From Blattamonas nauphoetae (lineage: Eukaryota; Preaxostyla; Oxymonadida): a DNA stretch of 64,000 bases. The stretch spans positions 124,001-188,000 of the forward strand of contig JARBJD010000069.1 in the NCBI GenBank assembly GCA_033064195.1. Direction: 5' to 3'. The position numbers and the translations under genes are program-made. Positions 30,695-40,752 of the stretch are shown one piece after another (within the stretch, counting starts at the first letter, position 1; each line of letters opens with the position of its first letter). The notes beneath the pieces are model-generated. The model had not been told where the DNA came from and did no database searches. It saw nothing but the letters and a program-made list of their open reading frames with translations.

Positions 30695-33600
30695 TCAGTC
30701 CATGAATGGAGGACAGGATTCATTTTCAAGTAAGATTGCCTTCAGATGAATTCCACTGAGACAGAGTTTCTGCAGTTGTATTTTTGCTATTTCAAATCCA
30801 TTTGTGTTCTCTTCGCTCACGACTCTTCTAGTCTGAAAGTTCAGTGTTGTAGTCACTGTTTTCTCTCCATTCAGACACTTCACATAGTCGTTCCTTGTGA
30901 TGTTTGTTTTCCTTACTGACACTCCCTTGATTTTGCATTTCTCATCGAGCGAGGAACACTTGGGTGCAAGACAGATCATCTGTTCACCCTCCTTCTCAAT
31001 TGCTAATCCCAACAGTTTCTTCTCATCATCAACTCCCTTTTCAGGATTTGGAAACCATTCATATTTGTGTGCATCATAGACTTCTTTGTCAGCGATTACG
31101 TGTTCAAATTGTTGATGAATTCCAGCATTTGGATCACCTGATATTGCCCAATATGCAGAGTCAGTGTCTCCTTCACAGAAATGAATCTTATTCATGTCGA
31201 GACATTTGTACATGAAGTTGTAGATGAAATTCAGATACCAGAACTTGGCATTGTCGAGTGTGAATACTGCTTCTTGCAGACAGGTCTTGCACGATGCTTT
31301 TTCTCTGTCTTCAATCACAATATAGTTGTCCTCATTGATCTCTCGAGTGGCCACAAATCCTTTCATCATTTGCTTCAAGTACGTTCTCTTCTCATTGCAG
31401 ATTGTGATTGATTTGTACTTCTCAGTGTTCATTCCATCGTATCCGTAACTACAATTCAAGTTGGTCTTACAGAATTGTTCTTTTCCCTTGTTTCCAACCT
31501 TCATTGCTTCTATTCGATCATTCATAAATGAAGTCACAAATGGTTCAAATCCAGCATGTCTCGAGAATACCATCACAGTCTTAATATCGTCTACGATGAA
31601 GTGACAATAGTCGATGAGAAACCACAGATAGTATGTCGAAAAGAACATATACTGATCGTGAGTGCTCAAGAGCTGAGTCAGCTTCCGTTGTTTGTCATCA
31701 GTCTTCAATCCATGTTTCTTCATCAGTGAATATGTCTTCTCTCCAATGTTCTCTTCAGTCGTATTGACCACAATGTTTCTGAAGATTGGTGGGAAGTTAA
31801 TGAACTCATTTGTGTACTGCTCATCGATGTGTCCTTTCAATTCTGCAACGAATAGTGTCTTCTGATTCTTGTTCTCGATAATCTTTCGACATTCTTTATC
31901 TCCTGTTGCTGTGTACAAACATCGTCCTGGCATGTACATTCTGTGTTTCGTGTATGGATTGTTCTTGTTCTTGATTGATGAGAAAGCACTCGGATAAAGT
32001 GAATTGAAATCAACTCCACAGACATGAGTCATTTTATGTTCTGTATCTTTGGAAATGACTTTGTTGTCCTCATACGTGAAGTGATTGATTGGTGTCACGT
32101 CTTTGATATTCTGTCGATGTTGAACATTCGATGATCCGCCTGTCACTGTTGCTCTCAGTTTGTGATATGTTTGTTCATGTGTCAGTGTCATCGGTAATGA
32201 TTTCCAGATGCAATACTTCTTCAGTTGAATTCTCAATCTTGTGAGATGTTCATCTTTGTCTGACTTGTAAGTGTTGCAAAAATCACAGCAGATCTTCACG
32301 TTCTCTTTAGAATGTCCTTTTGCATTGTCGAGTCTATCCAATGTTGGTTTGATTGCTTGTGAGAAGTGACACTTGCAGATATAGCACACTCTCTTGCATT
32401 GTTGAACAAACCAATCATAGTCTGCTTCAGTGACGTTTTTAGCTGTACTGCGATGAGCTTTCTGGTCTTGATACCTGGATCCTTCCACTTTGTATTTCCA
32501 GTATTGTTTGGTGATTTTAATTGGACCAGATTCGTCACATTCGTTGAAGTCAGCATCGATGTCGAAATCTTTGTAGGCGCATGCATACTTGATTGCTGAA
32601 GCATTTGCTGACAGTGAGAGATTGTGCAGCATGTCCACTTTGTACTGGAAGTTCAAATCGATCAGATTATCTAGGGGTGCAATCATGCATTCGACGTCTC
32701 TAATGTTATAAAATTTGAGGTATTCCCAACGGTTCGTGAATCCTTGCTTCTTCCAATCATCAAGGTACAATTGGTAATCACTGTCTGACATTTCACTGTT
32801 GTTCAGACTCAAATAGAATTCATATTTGGAGAACGGTTCTTGTTTGCTCAGCACTGTGTCGTAGTCTGATGAGTCAAATGATTCGTAAGCAAAGAATGAT
32901 TTCAGAAGAGTGGTGTTTCCTCCAAAAGCTTTGACTGCATTATCCAATGTCATTGGTCCTGTGTACGACATCATGTCAATGAAGCGGAGAACCTGTTGTG
33001 TTTTCTCGTGTCTGATCAGTACTTGTTTGTACTTCGTTGTTGATCCAAGGAAGCTCACCACTTTCCACTCCTTATCAACGAGATCGCGAAAGATGAGATT
33101 GATGTCAAATCTGGAACTGTTGAATCCAATGACACTGACTTCATTTTGTGAGGGAATTTCTGGATCTTCATATTGATTGTTCTCTCGAACGGTCTCAGCG
33201 TATTTGAAGAGTTCTCTGATCCATTGCTTCACGAAATCTTTTCCATTTCGAAGATCATAATAGATTGACTTCACTCCTGATTTTGTTTTGATTGTTGATG
33301 CAACGGAGAGAGGCTTCAAGTGTGAGATCAACTGTGTATTGTCATCAGAGAATAAATAGTCAAGAATGAGATCTTCCATGGTTTCGAAATCGTAAGTGAT
33401 GTAGTATTGTGTTGGTTTGAACTCGTCTTGTCTTTTGTGTGCCATCAGAAATTCGTACGTTCTGTTGTTGAGGATATGTGGAACGTATGGTCTTGGTGTT
33501 TTATCAAGGGAGATCTTCTTCACATGTTTTCCATCAAGCTCTGTACACTCAGCAAGATGCTTCTCGTAGTATCTCTTGAAGTTTGTATCTTTCACTTGAA

Positions 33601-35014
33601 ATCCTCTTGACTGACAATAAGGACAGAGTTTGTATCCAGTGATTTTCTCAGGATCAACAATGTACATCAAATGAACTATCTTTGCTGTAAGTGGAATCAT
33701 CAGAACATTGAGAACTCTTGCATCGTCGTTCTCGTTGACGTACGATTGACTGAGGAAGTTACGTTTCTTGTCTTCGTCGTATTCATAAATGTGAACGGTA
33801 ATGTTGAATTTCGTCATCACTTTCTCCATATCACAAGCAATGTCAAATCCAGGATAGATTCGTAAATGCTCCGTTAATTGATGTGGCCGAAGATGTGTAA
33901 GATTTTCAAATTCTGCAAACAGTTTGTACGCTTCTGTGTTTCTCATATTGATTGAGATTTTCTTACCAGGAATCTCCGGAAGTGTGAGGAACGATAACGA
34001 TTGAAAGAAACAAATGTTGAACTCAGAATCGATGTACCGAATGTTTCTCGTTTTGATGTGTTCACAAAGGATAGCATTCGCTTTCCCTGCCACTGGAAAT
34101 CGATACACAGCAACAAGAATGGAATGGAATGCAATAAACATTGTTTTCGTATCCATGAGTGTTCTCTCTTGCGATTCCTTGATGAGATTGATTGCATACT
34201 TGGAATACTCATTGATATCTGGCTCATTCCGAATCACCGTTGGAAAACTCTTCGATGAATTCTCCAGTTCTGGTCTGAAGTCGTTGTACAATGTCTCATC
34301 ACCATCTTTTCTTTCAACAATCTTTCCAAAATCGATGCTGATCTTGAATGGATGATCCTTCTCTTTATTGTACACAGATTTGATGAAAGTGGTGATTTCC
34401 TCAACGTTTTTCAAATGATTGTGAAAATACAACTGATAAGGTTTTCCACTATCTTCAACCTTATCAACCTCATTCTTTTTGAACTTCTTTCGTGCCTTCA
34501 ATAAACAAGAATCAAATGCAGTTTTGTTTCGTGGTTCAGCTAGTAAGATGCATTCATTGAATCCATCGTATTGCTTCACTTCTCTGTTTTCCATTTGTTC
34601 ATTCTTCTTCTGAATAATCAACAGATTCTTCATCCAATGATCCACCAATTTCTCCTCAATAGATTTCAGTTTCCTTGTGATTTTGAACACTTCCCTCTTC
34701 AATTCAGTTTCGTTAATTCTCGGATGTGCTTTCATGTCCATGAGAATGACATTGTGATCCTCTGATACCATCTCTCGTCTGTTTTTCACTTCTTTCAGAA
34801 ATACTTGAAGAGTGTTGAAATTGAGATTAACTGTTGGATATGGAAACTCAACATCTCGATGTCGTAGCATTGAAAGGAGAAATGAATAATGACGTTGATA
34901 GTATGTACTATTTGGATTATATGTTCGACCATCATTCAAAGCGAAAATAGTATTTGGAAATAGTTCGTGAATTTGTCGAATATAGTTTTTAAGGGACTGA
35001 ATGGGTGTTGTCAT
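30695..35014 (-). CDS. Polinton protein-primed family B DNA polymerase with HNH-like insert
   Basis: 1,439 residues. In order: an N-terminal region with an OTU-like NICFFQSL segment near residue 328; a zinc-finger-like CPYCQSRG...H...C cluster near 480; the 3'-5' exonuclease (YITYDFETME near 541; YNIRDVECM further on); a CYICKC ... TLDRLDNAKGHS ... CCDFCNTYKSDKD block at about 868-923 typical of HNH endonucleases; then polymerase motif A (DFNSLYPSAFSS near 1003), motif B (NCSYGYDG near 1186) and motif C (EGDTDSAYW near 1283). Replicates the element, presumably primed by a terminal protein. Confidence 0.85.
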   Translation of the reverse strand: MTTPIQSLKNYIRQIHELFPNTIFALNDGRTYNPNSTYYQRHYSFLLSMLRHRDVEFPYPTVNLNFNTLQVFLKEVKNRREMVSEDHNVILMDMKAHPRINETELKREVFKITRKLKSIEEKLVDHWMKNLLIIQKKNEQMENREVKQYDGFNECILLAEPRNKTAFDSCLLKARKKFKKNEVDKVEDSGKPYQLYFHNHLKNVEEITTFIKSVYNKEKDHPFKISIDFGKIVERKDGDETLYNDFRPELENSSKSFPTVIRNEPDINEYSKYAINLIKESQERTLMDTKTMFIAFHSILVAVYRFPVAGKANAILCEHIKTRNIRYIDSEFNICFFQSLSFLTLPEIPGKKISINMRNTEAYKLFAEFENLTHLRPHQLTEHLRIYPGFDIACDMEKVMTKFNITVHIYEYDEDKKRNFLSQSYVNENDDARVLNVLMIPLTAKIVHLMYIVDPEKITGYKLCPYCQSRGFQVKDTNFKRYYEKHLAECTELDGKHVKKISLDKTPRPYVPHILNNRTYEFLMAHKRQDEFKPTQYYITYDFETMEDLILDYLFSDDNTQLISHLKPLSVASTIKTKSGVKSIYYDLRNGKDFVKQWIRELFKYAETVRENNQYEDPEIPSQNEVSVIGFNSSRFDINLIFRDLVDKEWKVVSFLGSTTKYKQVLIRHEKTQQVLRFIDMMSYTGPMTLDNAVKAFGGNTTLLKSFFAYESFDSSDYDTVLSKQEPFSKYEFYLSLNNSEMSDSDYQLYLDDWKKQGFTNRWEYLKFYNIRDVECMIAPLDNLIDLNFQYKVDMLHNLSLSANASAIKYACAYKDFDIDADFNECDESGPIKITKQYWKYKVEGSRYQDQKAHRSTAKNVTEADYDWFVQQCKRVCYICKCHFSQAIKPTLDRLDNAKGHSKENVKICCDFCNTYKSDKDEHLTRLRIQLKKYCIWKSLPMTLTHEQTYHKLRATVTGGSSNVQHRQNIKDVTPINHFTYEDNKVISKDTEHKMTHVCGVDFNSLYPSAFSSIKNKNNPYTKHRMYMPGRCLYTATGDKECRKIIENKNQKTLFVAELKGHIDEQYTNEFINFPPIFRNIVVNTTEENIGEKTYSLMKKHGLKTDDKQRKLTQLLSTHDQYMFFSTYYLWFLIDYCHFIVDDIKTVMVFSRHAGFEPFVTSFMNDRIEAMKVGNKGKEQFCKTNLNCSYGYDGMNTEKYKSITICNEKRTYLKQMMKGFVATREINEDNYIVIEDREKASCKTCLQEAVFTLDNAKFWYLNFIYNFMYKCLDMNKIHFCEGDTDSAYWAISGDPNAGIHQQFEHVIADKEVYDAHKYEWFPNPEKGVDDEKKLLGLAIEKEGEQMICLAPKCSSLDEKCKIKGVSVRKTNITRNDYVKCLNGEKTVTTTLNFQTRRVVSEENTNGFEIAKIQLQKLCLSGIHLKAILLENESCPPFMD

Positions 35015-35047
35015 TTACTACAAATTAAAAAAATAAAAAAATAAAAA
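35015..35047 (-). promoter_or_regulatory. AT-rich start-proximal motif of Polinton genes
   Basis: Read on the coding strand, a T-run-A-T-run (TTTTTATTTT) lies a few bases before the start codon. The same motif precedes the starts at 23108, 25016, 25345, 25730, 26362, 27361, 28596 (shorter), 30645 and 35487. Host genes in the window lack it. It implies very short 5' leaders and probably a shared promoter or initiator. Confidence 0.65.
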
Positions 35048-35055
35048 AAGTTAGG

Positions 35056-35487
35056 TCAATATTTTCGATTTCTCAAAGGTGGTTTATTCTTCGCTTTTAA
35101 CCATGAATCGAGTCTGATTTGGTAAACTTTATCATCTCCAATCACTCGATATGTGAACGGTGTGAGTACTTGATTGTACTCACCAACGAGCTCACAATTG
35201 TATTTCCTCAATTCATTCTCCACAAACGATTGAGTATAGTGTCGACGTTGTGACATGTGAGGTCGATTACCTTGATTCCACCATTTCGGTTTTATCCTCC
35301 ATTCAACGCCTTCATGAACATACGTCACCGGTGTTGAACCGTGAATGTAATCAGAAACAAGTTCACAATTCTCCTTTTTCATCGACTCGATCAACGCTTG
35401 CTTTGCATTCGTTCGACGTCTTTGGTTATAGATTTCTCGACCCCTGTCGGGTTCGAAGCCTCGCTGAGGCGAGACTGTTGCATTCAT
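35056..35487 (-). CDS. Polinton protein with two ~55-residue repeats
   Basis: 143 residues. After an N-terminal segment encoded by the palindromic repeat (RGFEPDRGREIYNQ) come two copies of a pattern, ENCELVSDYI..TPVTY and YNCELVGEYN..TPFTY, each followed by a Trp-containing basic stretch (RIKPKWWNQGNRPH; QIRLDSWLKAKNKPP). It looks like a small nucleic-acid-binding repeat, but I do not recognise the family. It is the first minus-strand gene inside the right terminal repeat. Confidence 0.45.
   Translation of the reverse strand: MNATVSPQRGFEPDRGREIYNQRRRTNAKQALIESMKKENCELVSDYIHGSTPVTYVHEGVEWRIKPKWWNQGNRPHMSQRRHYTQSFVENELRKYNCELVGEYNQVLTPFTYRVIGDDKVYQIRLDSWLKAKNKPPLRNRKY
35435..35476. repeat. 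Palindromic TTCGAA repeat, copy 6
   Basis: CTCGACCCCTGTCGGGTTCG followed by AAGCCTCGCTGAGGCGAGAC lies at the 5' end of the 143-residue gene, near the right terminal repeat. Both halves are self-complementary. Confidence 0.75.
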
Positions 35488-35539
35488 TTAGTACAAAATA
35501 AAAAAATGAAAAAATAAAAAATAAAACCATTTTTTCTCA

Positions 35540-36262
35540 ACAACTACTGATCCGATTTCAATAGAACTTGCGGGAATCGAAAGAGCGCATCGAATATGAC
35601 CTTGGATGAAAATATTTTCGAAATTGAAAAATGTCGATTTTTACTGCAGTCAAATACAGGGTCAAAAATGGGATCTTGGCTCCTGACGAAAATTTTTTTT
35701 CCAAATTATTTTTCTGTTTTCTCATAATTTCTTCATCCTTTGTGTGAAATTTGAAGACGATTTGAAAACATTTTGAAAATACCCCCATAATTCGTACTTT
35801 TGGCGAAATTCTCACTATAACCGTGACCGTGGTCATAGTAGATTAGTTGGATCCTGAGAGACGTAGTAGTGACTGCAGCACTATGAAATTTCGAGGGATT
35901 CAGCGAAAAACGAGGAGGAAGCTAGCACCATTAAAAAAACTTGAAAATTCCGGCCCAGTAAGCCAGAAACGGGCCGATGGGGAGCGCGTGAATGCTCCAT
36001 CACAGGGATCGCAACCCTGGGACCATTGTAAATCACCAGAATCTCGTGCTTCCTCAAACAATGGTTTTTGCAAAATTTACCCTAGATGTATTTTTTCGTC
36101 CTCTATCGATTGCAATTGGTTTCAGGTCTGGATCTCTGCTGGTTGTCGAGATATGGTCAATTTTTGAAAAAATATTTTCCAAAATTTTTTGATTTTTGAC
36201 CAATGTTCGACACATATCTCCACGACTCATCCGATTTTGATCCGGTTTGTTTTGATCAATGA
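35540..36262. repeat. Polinton terminal inverted repeat, right (with extra DNA)
   Basis: Matches the left arm in an inner block (35540-35622) and an outer block (36214-36262). The blocks are about 590 bp apart here but only about 90 bp apart on the left, so roughly 500 bp of additional sequence, including a tRNA-like hairpin cluster near 35,950-36,035, sits in this arm. Confidence 0.65.
35945..36036 (+). other. tRNA-like cluster of three hairpins in the right Polinton arm
   Basis: Three consecutive hairpins: CGGCCC...GGGCCG (6 bp), GGAGC...GCTCC (5 bp) and CAGGG-ATCGCAA-CCCTG (5 bp, 7-base loop). The last resembles a T-arm and GATGGGGAGCGCG resembles an A box. No acceptor stem forms, so it is at most a tRNA-derived (SINE-like) relic. 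Confidence 0.3.
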
Positions 36263-36306
36263 GTCTCGCCTCTGCGAGGTCTCGAACCCGCCCAGGGGTC
36301 GAGTCA
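36262..36306. repeat. Palindromic TTCGAA-type repeat, copy 7, at the outer right arm
   Basis: TCTCGCCTCTGCGAGGTCTC followed by GAACCCGCCCAGGGGTCGAG lies just outside the outer terminal-repeat block, in non-coding DNA. The left arm shows no equivalent, so it looks like a separate insertion. Confidence 0.7.
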
Positions 36307-36569
36307 CATCGTCATTGAGATTTTAGAATGAGTTTCAAAATCTGTTCGGGTTGATTTTTGAAGAAAATCGACAAAGTGATCAAATTTTTCGAAAAAGTGC
36401 AAAAATTTGCTCCAATATTTTGTGTCAAATCGATGAAGAAAATCACTGTTTTTGACGAAGTCACTGTGAAATAAATCACAAATGAGGGTGCTTTCGACCA
36501 CTTTTTCAATGTGGTTCCCAAATCGTTCTATACACTACTTCCATTCGGGGAGTGGGAGAATTTCATAAG

Positions 36570-38041
36570 CATGAACAACAATCAAAATCACACCAGCTCA
36601 ACATCAAACGGTATCAATCATTCGTTGATTCCCCCTTTGTCAAAAATCAAAAACAGGATCAAAGAGCAGATTTTATGCTGAAGACACAGGAAAGATTCGT
36701 GCAGTGATATTTCATCGAAAAGACGGGAAATCCACAATCATTCATGTCAGCTCTCCAGGAGTACGAAAATGATATGTATCCTGGAAATCATCGCCAGACA
36801 TTTGGATATATGACACCAGGAACTCAAGGAAGAATGATGAAAGTCATCGCGGACTACCTCAGATATCAGAATCAAGAATTACGCAAACAATCAGACTTTT
36901 TTGGTCTTCTGTTCGACGAATCAACAGACTCGTCGAATCGCTCGCAATTGATGATCACGATTTGCTACATCCTCGGAGGGGTTCGTCAATTTGGATATCT
37001 TGGGGTGACTGAACTTGGAGTGGTGAAAAGTTGAGGCAATCATTCCGAATGCTGTGACGACCCACTGTTGTGCCCACAGAGTCTCACTCTCTGCAAGTGA
37101 TGTTCGTCACCGCCAAACTTCACGAAAAGCAGAAAAGCAGTGGTATGAAAGAAAGTTCAATCCTGACACTCTCTCAAACACGATGGTTGTCTCTTTTTCA
37201 GTGTTTGGATTCAATAATCAGATCCCTCGAAGAAATTTTTGCTGTTCTCCAAGATATGCCTGGACAATCTACAACAATTCAAACTATCCTTCATCACCTG
37301 AAGCGGAAAGATTTTATCCATTGCCTTTTCAGTATGCATAAAGTCACTGAGGTCCTCTCCTACTTTCAGCGATCGATTCAATCACATTCTCTGACAATGT
37401 CCCAGTTTGCTGCAGCCTGAACGTCGACGAAAGATTCACTTCAAAAACTCATAAAGAAAAACGATCTCGTTGAAACAATCAAAGAATCAACCCACTACAA
37501 GAAACAACGATTTGGATTGACAGGTGGTGATCTCAAAGCAATTCAAACCAAGTTCTCTCGTTACATCTCAGAAACATTGACTGCGTTCGCTCACAGATTC
37601 CCGGCAGAATCGCTGTTCCGCTCGATTCAAATTTTTGATCCAGCACAAATCATCAAAAACCAAGCCAATCCAATGTTTGGAGTCATCGAACTCAATGTAT
37701 TATTCGATTCATTCCCAATGACTTTTAGAGAACAGGAAAGGGAGAGGCTCATCACGGATTGGCAATCTCTCAAGGTTCATTTTCGGCTCGTTCATCATCA
37801 AGACACATCAGTTGACGCTGAATTGCACTCTGATGCTTCTTTTGTCCCAACGGCCTTAAATCCTCCCCGATACCCACTCCTCTCAAAATTGGCTCGAAAC
37901 CTGTTGACAATCCCAGTCTCAACCGCGCCGGTTGAATCGTACTTCTCGATATTGAACACTATCAAAAATTCAATCTCAAATGCAATGAATACCAGTACCT
38001 TGGATGATAAACTCTTCATCAGGATCAACGGACCATCTTAA
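36570..38041 (+). pseudogene. hAT-family transposase remnant
   Basis: Three plus-strand pieces in different frames: 36744-37034 (FFGLLFDESTDSSNRSQLMI, the hAT catalytic start), 37070-37420 (SQTRWLSLFQCLDSIIRSLE) and 37517-38041, ending in the hAT C-terminal dimerisation pattern (LARNLLTIPVSTAPVESYFS then LNTIKNSISNAMNT). Frame changes and stops separate the pieces, so it is inactive. It begins just outside the Polinton right arm; I could not identify its terminal repeats or target duplication. Confidence 0.8.
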
Positions 38042-38934
38042 CTTCCGCATACTGACTTATCTTCCATCGTTTCCATCTGGTTTGAAGAAGAACGGAGAGA
38101 CACTACTGAGCTTTGTGACAATCACCACGAACAAGAAACTCGGGTCAATTCAACATATTCCATCCCTCCACCCGATTCAGCGATCCAATTCGCTGATTAG
38201 ATGGTGATTCGACATGAACACTTTTTCAGGAGCAATTTCTCTTCAGAATGTATTTTCAGCCCTGCTCTGAACTGAACAGACGCAGTTAGTATCTCAAGAT
38301 CATTTCTGCTTCTCAGTTACAATTATGGATCCGATCTACACAACAAATGATAAATCCTCATTCTCATCGCCGTCTCATTCTCTCCCTCAGCCTCGCCACT
38401 GTTCTATCGAAAAATGTCTACGGCATTGGAATTGGTGGCGTGCTCTTTTAGAGATTTTGGACAACCCTCACAGAACAAGAGCTCAATCAGACAATTGACG
38501 ATTGTCGATGAAATGAGATTGATGTCTTTTTGTTTTTCTTTAAGTCACCATTCAACTTTTCCACATCACAACATCTGATAAGTGTGCCTCATTTTTTGTT
38601 CGTTCCAACCGAAACAGGAGAAAATGACTTAGATCTCAGTCACCACTTGGTTTGACTTACTTCTAAGTCATCGTTTTATAAGACTAATGTTGAGCAAAAT
38701 ATTGTGCTTTTTTCGATGAAATGAGACGATCGTGAAGAAAACTTACACTTCTCACATTGGATTGTGCTCCTTGGTGATGGGGAAGAGGAAACCGACAGCG
38801 CAGTGAGCAGGGTTGAAGTGAAACTGAAGAAAGGGAAGAAGGGTAAGAAATAACCTGCCGAACATAAAACATACACAAAACAGGAAACAACGGGCAAGAA
38901 TAAACGAAATGATGCAGCTCCTGTCGATGAGACC
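38042..38934. other. Spacer without a supported gene
   Basis: About 900 bp with no open frame resembling a known family. AATGACTTAGATC near 38,622 has its reverse complement near 39,857 inside the next element, so part of this stretch may belong to a larger decayed repeat. Confidence 0.4.
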
Positions 38935-40178
38935 TGGGTCAGAATTTTTGACATCATTCAAAAGTCCGAAGACCAACATTCAACACTATTCTCCTCTCAT
39001 GGTTGAGAAATGAATCAACCTTTCTCTAGAATTGGTGGGTGACATGATAGAATTGTCTTTTCGAGATCTTTGATCAAGCAGCGACAAGAGCGGTGAATTT
39101 CTTTTTTTGAATGTTGGTCTTCGGACTTTTGAATGATGTCAAAAATTCTGACCCACCTTTGTATCTCCCGAACAGAATCCCGATACTTGTCGAAATAACG
39201 CGTGTCAGTCACGGTCTGGTCTGTCTCCTGTAGATTCAGAAAGTGATCTCTAACAAATGAATCACCAATCTCCATCTTTGGTTATCAGCCGTTGAACTCA
39301 ATGCAGTTGAAAAGCAAGTTGGTGGATCAGTCTTCGAGTCGAATCAGGGATTGGAGGGAGACTGTGACCCTGTTCTAACCAAGCCGTCTGGAACTATCAT
39401 TTAGTCATCATCAGAAGGTTGAATATGTGTATGTCTTGACAATTCCATTCAACGTGCTAGACGAGGAAACACCGAAGGGTGTCTCCAGATCAACTGCAGT
39501 GACGTTGGTTTTGAGTGCATAAGGAAATAAAACCTGATAATGTGCAGGACTCTATAATTGAACCTTCCATGAAAGATCGAGTTGATTCTCATCAAGGTCA
39601 GACCCACACATGAACGGTTCCATTGGTTGAGAGGCCCTCACTTAGACAGGAGAGATGTTCAGTCATCATGTATTGGATTCTAATCGGAGAGTATTGCATT
39701 TGTATGCGAGTGGAGTTGTTGTCCACGAATGTTTGCGGTTCCTGTTTTGATCGAGACCACAAAAAAGAACAAAAAGGTAAATGACTCACTTTTGTTGAAA
39801 AATGACTAAGTTTTTAAGTCACGGGAAAAAGTGAAAAGAAAATCATACGACTTGGATCTAAGTCATTCCGACTCCACTGGTTCGATGTAACCAGAACAGG
39901 AGTTAAGGTTCAGATCGAGGCCGGAACTTCTCCTCTCTTGAATGTTTGTGTCTTGTGATAAGAAAGGTCAATTTTTTGTTGTTTGTGACCGTCGACCTTT
40001 TGAATGATGTCAAAAATTCTTACCCATAACACGGCTCGATAGCTGATCTCGATAGTCGTCTTCAATCATGTCATGCACCAATTCTAGAGATAAGTTGATT
40101 CTTTTCTCAACCATGAGAGGAGATTGGTGTTGAGTGTTGGTCTTCGGACTTTTGAATGATGTCAAAAATTCTGACCCA
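38935..40178. mobile_element. 1.24-kb inverted-repeat element with nested internal repeats
   Basis: About 113 bp at the left (TGGGTCAGAATTTTTGACAT onwards, to 39,048) matches the reverse complement of 40,065-40,178. The core CTTTTGAATGATGTCAAAAA occurs four times: at both ends and again near 39,125 and 40,000. No transposase is encoded, so it is a MITE- or foldback-like non-autonomous element. No clear target duplication was identified. Confidence 0.75.
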
Positions 40179-40205
40179 TATTTTATGATGTCTTGTGATG
40201 TTTAG

Positions 40206-40752
40206 GACCAAACCAACGGTTCAGTACAGTTCCAGTAAAGAACTTATCGCCGAAGGAATCGAATTCATGAATACATGCAGGCGGTATTTGTGCATGCCCG
40301 AACAGTTCCAACCCAATCCAATATTATGGCTTGACGCCGGAACTGTACACCGCGATCTCTCATGTGAACTGGAGGTGATCTCACCCCGGTTTTCAGTATT
40401 TATCTCGGAGTGGATAAATCAAGAAAACCCCAACACGCTTTGGCAAGGTGTTGTGACGAACGTTTACCATTGTCTCACCAGTACTTGGGAATCGTCAAAT
40501 CACAATTATCGAAAACTATGGCTGATCATTCTGTCACACTGGGCGACACTTATTGTCCACATGAGCCAAACAGAATCGGACATGTACCTCCGCTCAGCTG
40601 TGAAAGTTCTGTTTGTATGTCTCCGCATGCGCCGTGAGCGTGTCCGCCATTTTCACGAGTCCATGCCATTCAGGGACTACACCAGACCAATCCGGATCAA
40701 ATCGATTCGGAAGATCCGCTTGTTATGGAGGAGGCTGCAGAGAAACAAGTAA
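40206..40752 (+). CDS. Host exon fragment, helical protein of unknown function
   Basis: An open stretch of about 180 codons follows a good 3' splice site (TGTTTAG at 40205) only 27 bp from the end of the inverted-repeat element. The protein is helical and hydrophobic (KLWLIILSHWATLIVHMSQT) with a basic end (IRKIRLLWRRLQRNK). No upstream exon is visible, so the element probably cut off the 5' part of the gene. Family not recognised; possibly a helical-repeat protein. The stretch 40753-41205 beyond it holds nothing I can support. Confidence 0.35.

Larger units (their letters stand above)
20400..36300. mobile_element. Polinton/Maverick element
   Basis: About 15.9 kb, of typical size and gene set: protein-primed family B DNA polymerase, retroviral-type integrase, FtsK/HerA-type packaging ATPase, two capsid-type proteins and several small virion-like proteins, between inverted repeats. 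Base composition is more AT-rich than the flanks. The major frames are open, so it looks largely whole, with at most about one possible break. Terminal repeats match in two blocks but are diverged, so it is not the newest of insertions. The outer limits are uncertain: I could not identify a target-site duplication and the right side is crowded by other repeats. Confidence 0.85.
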
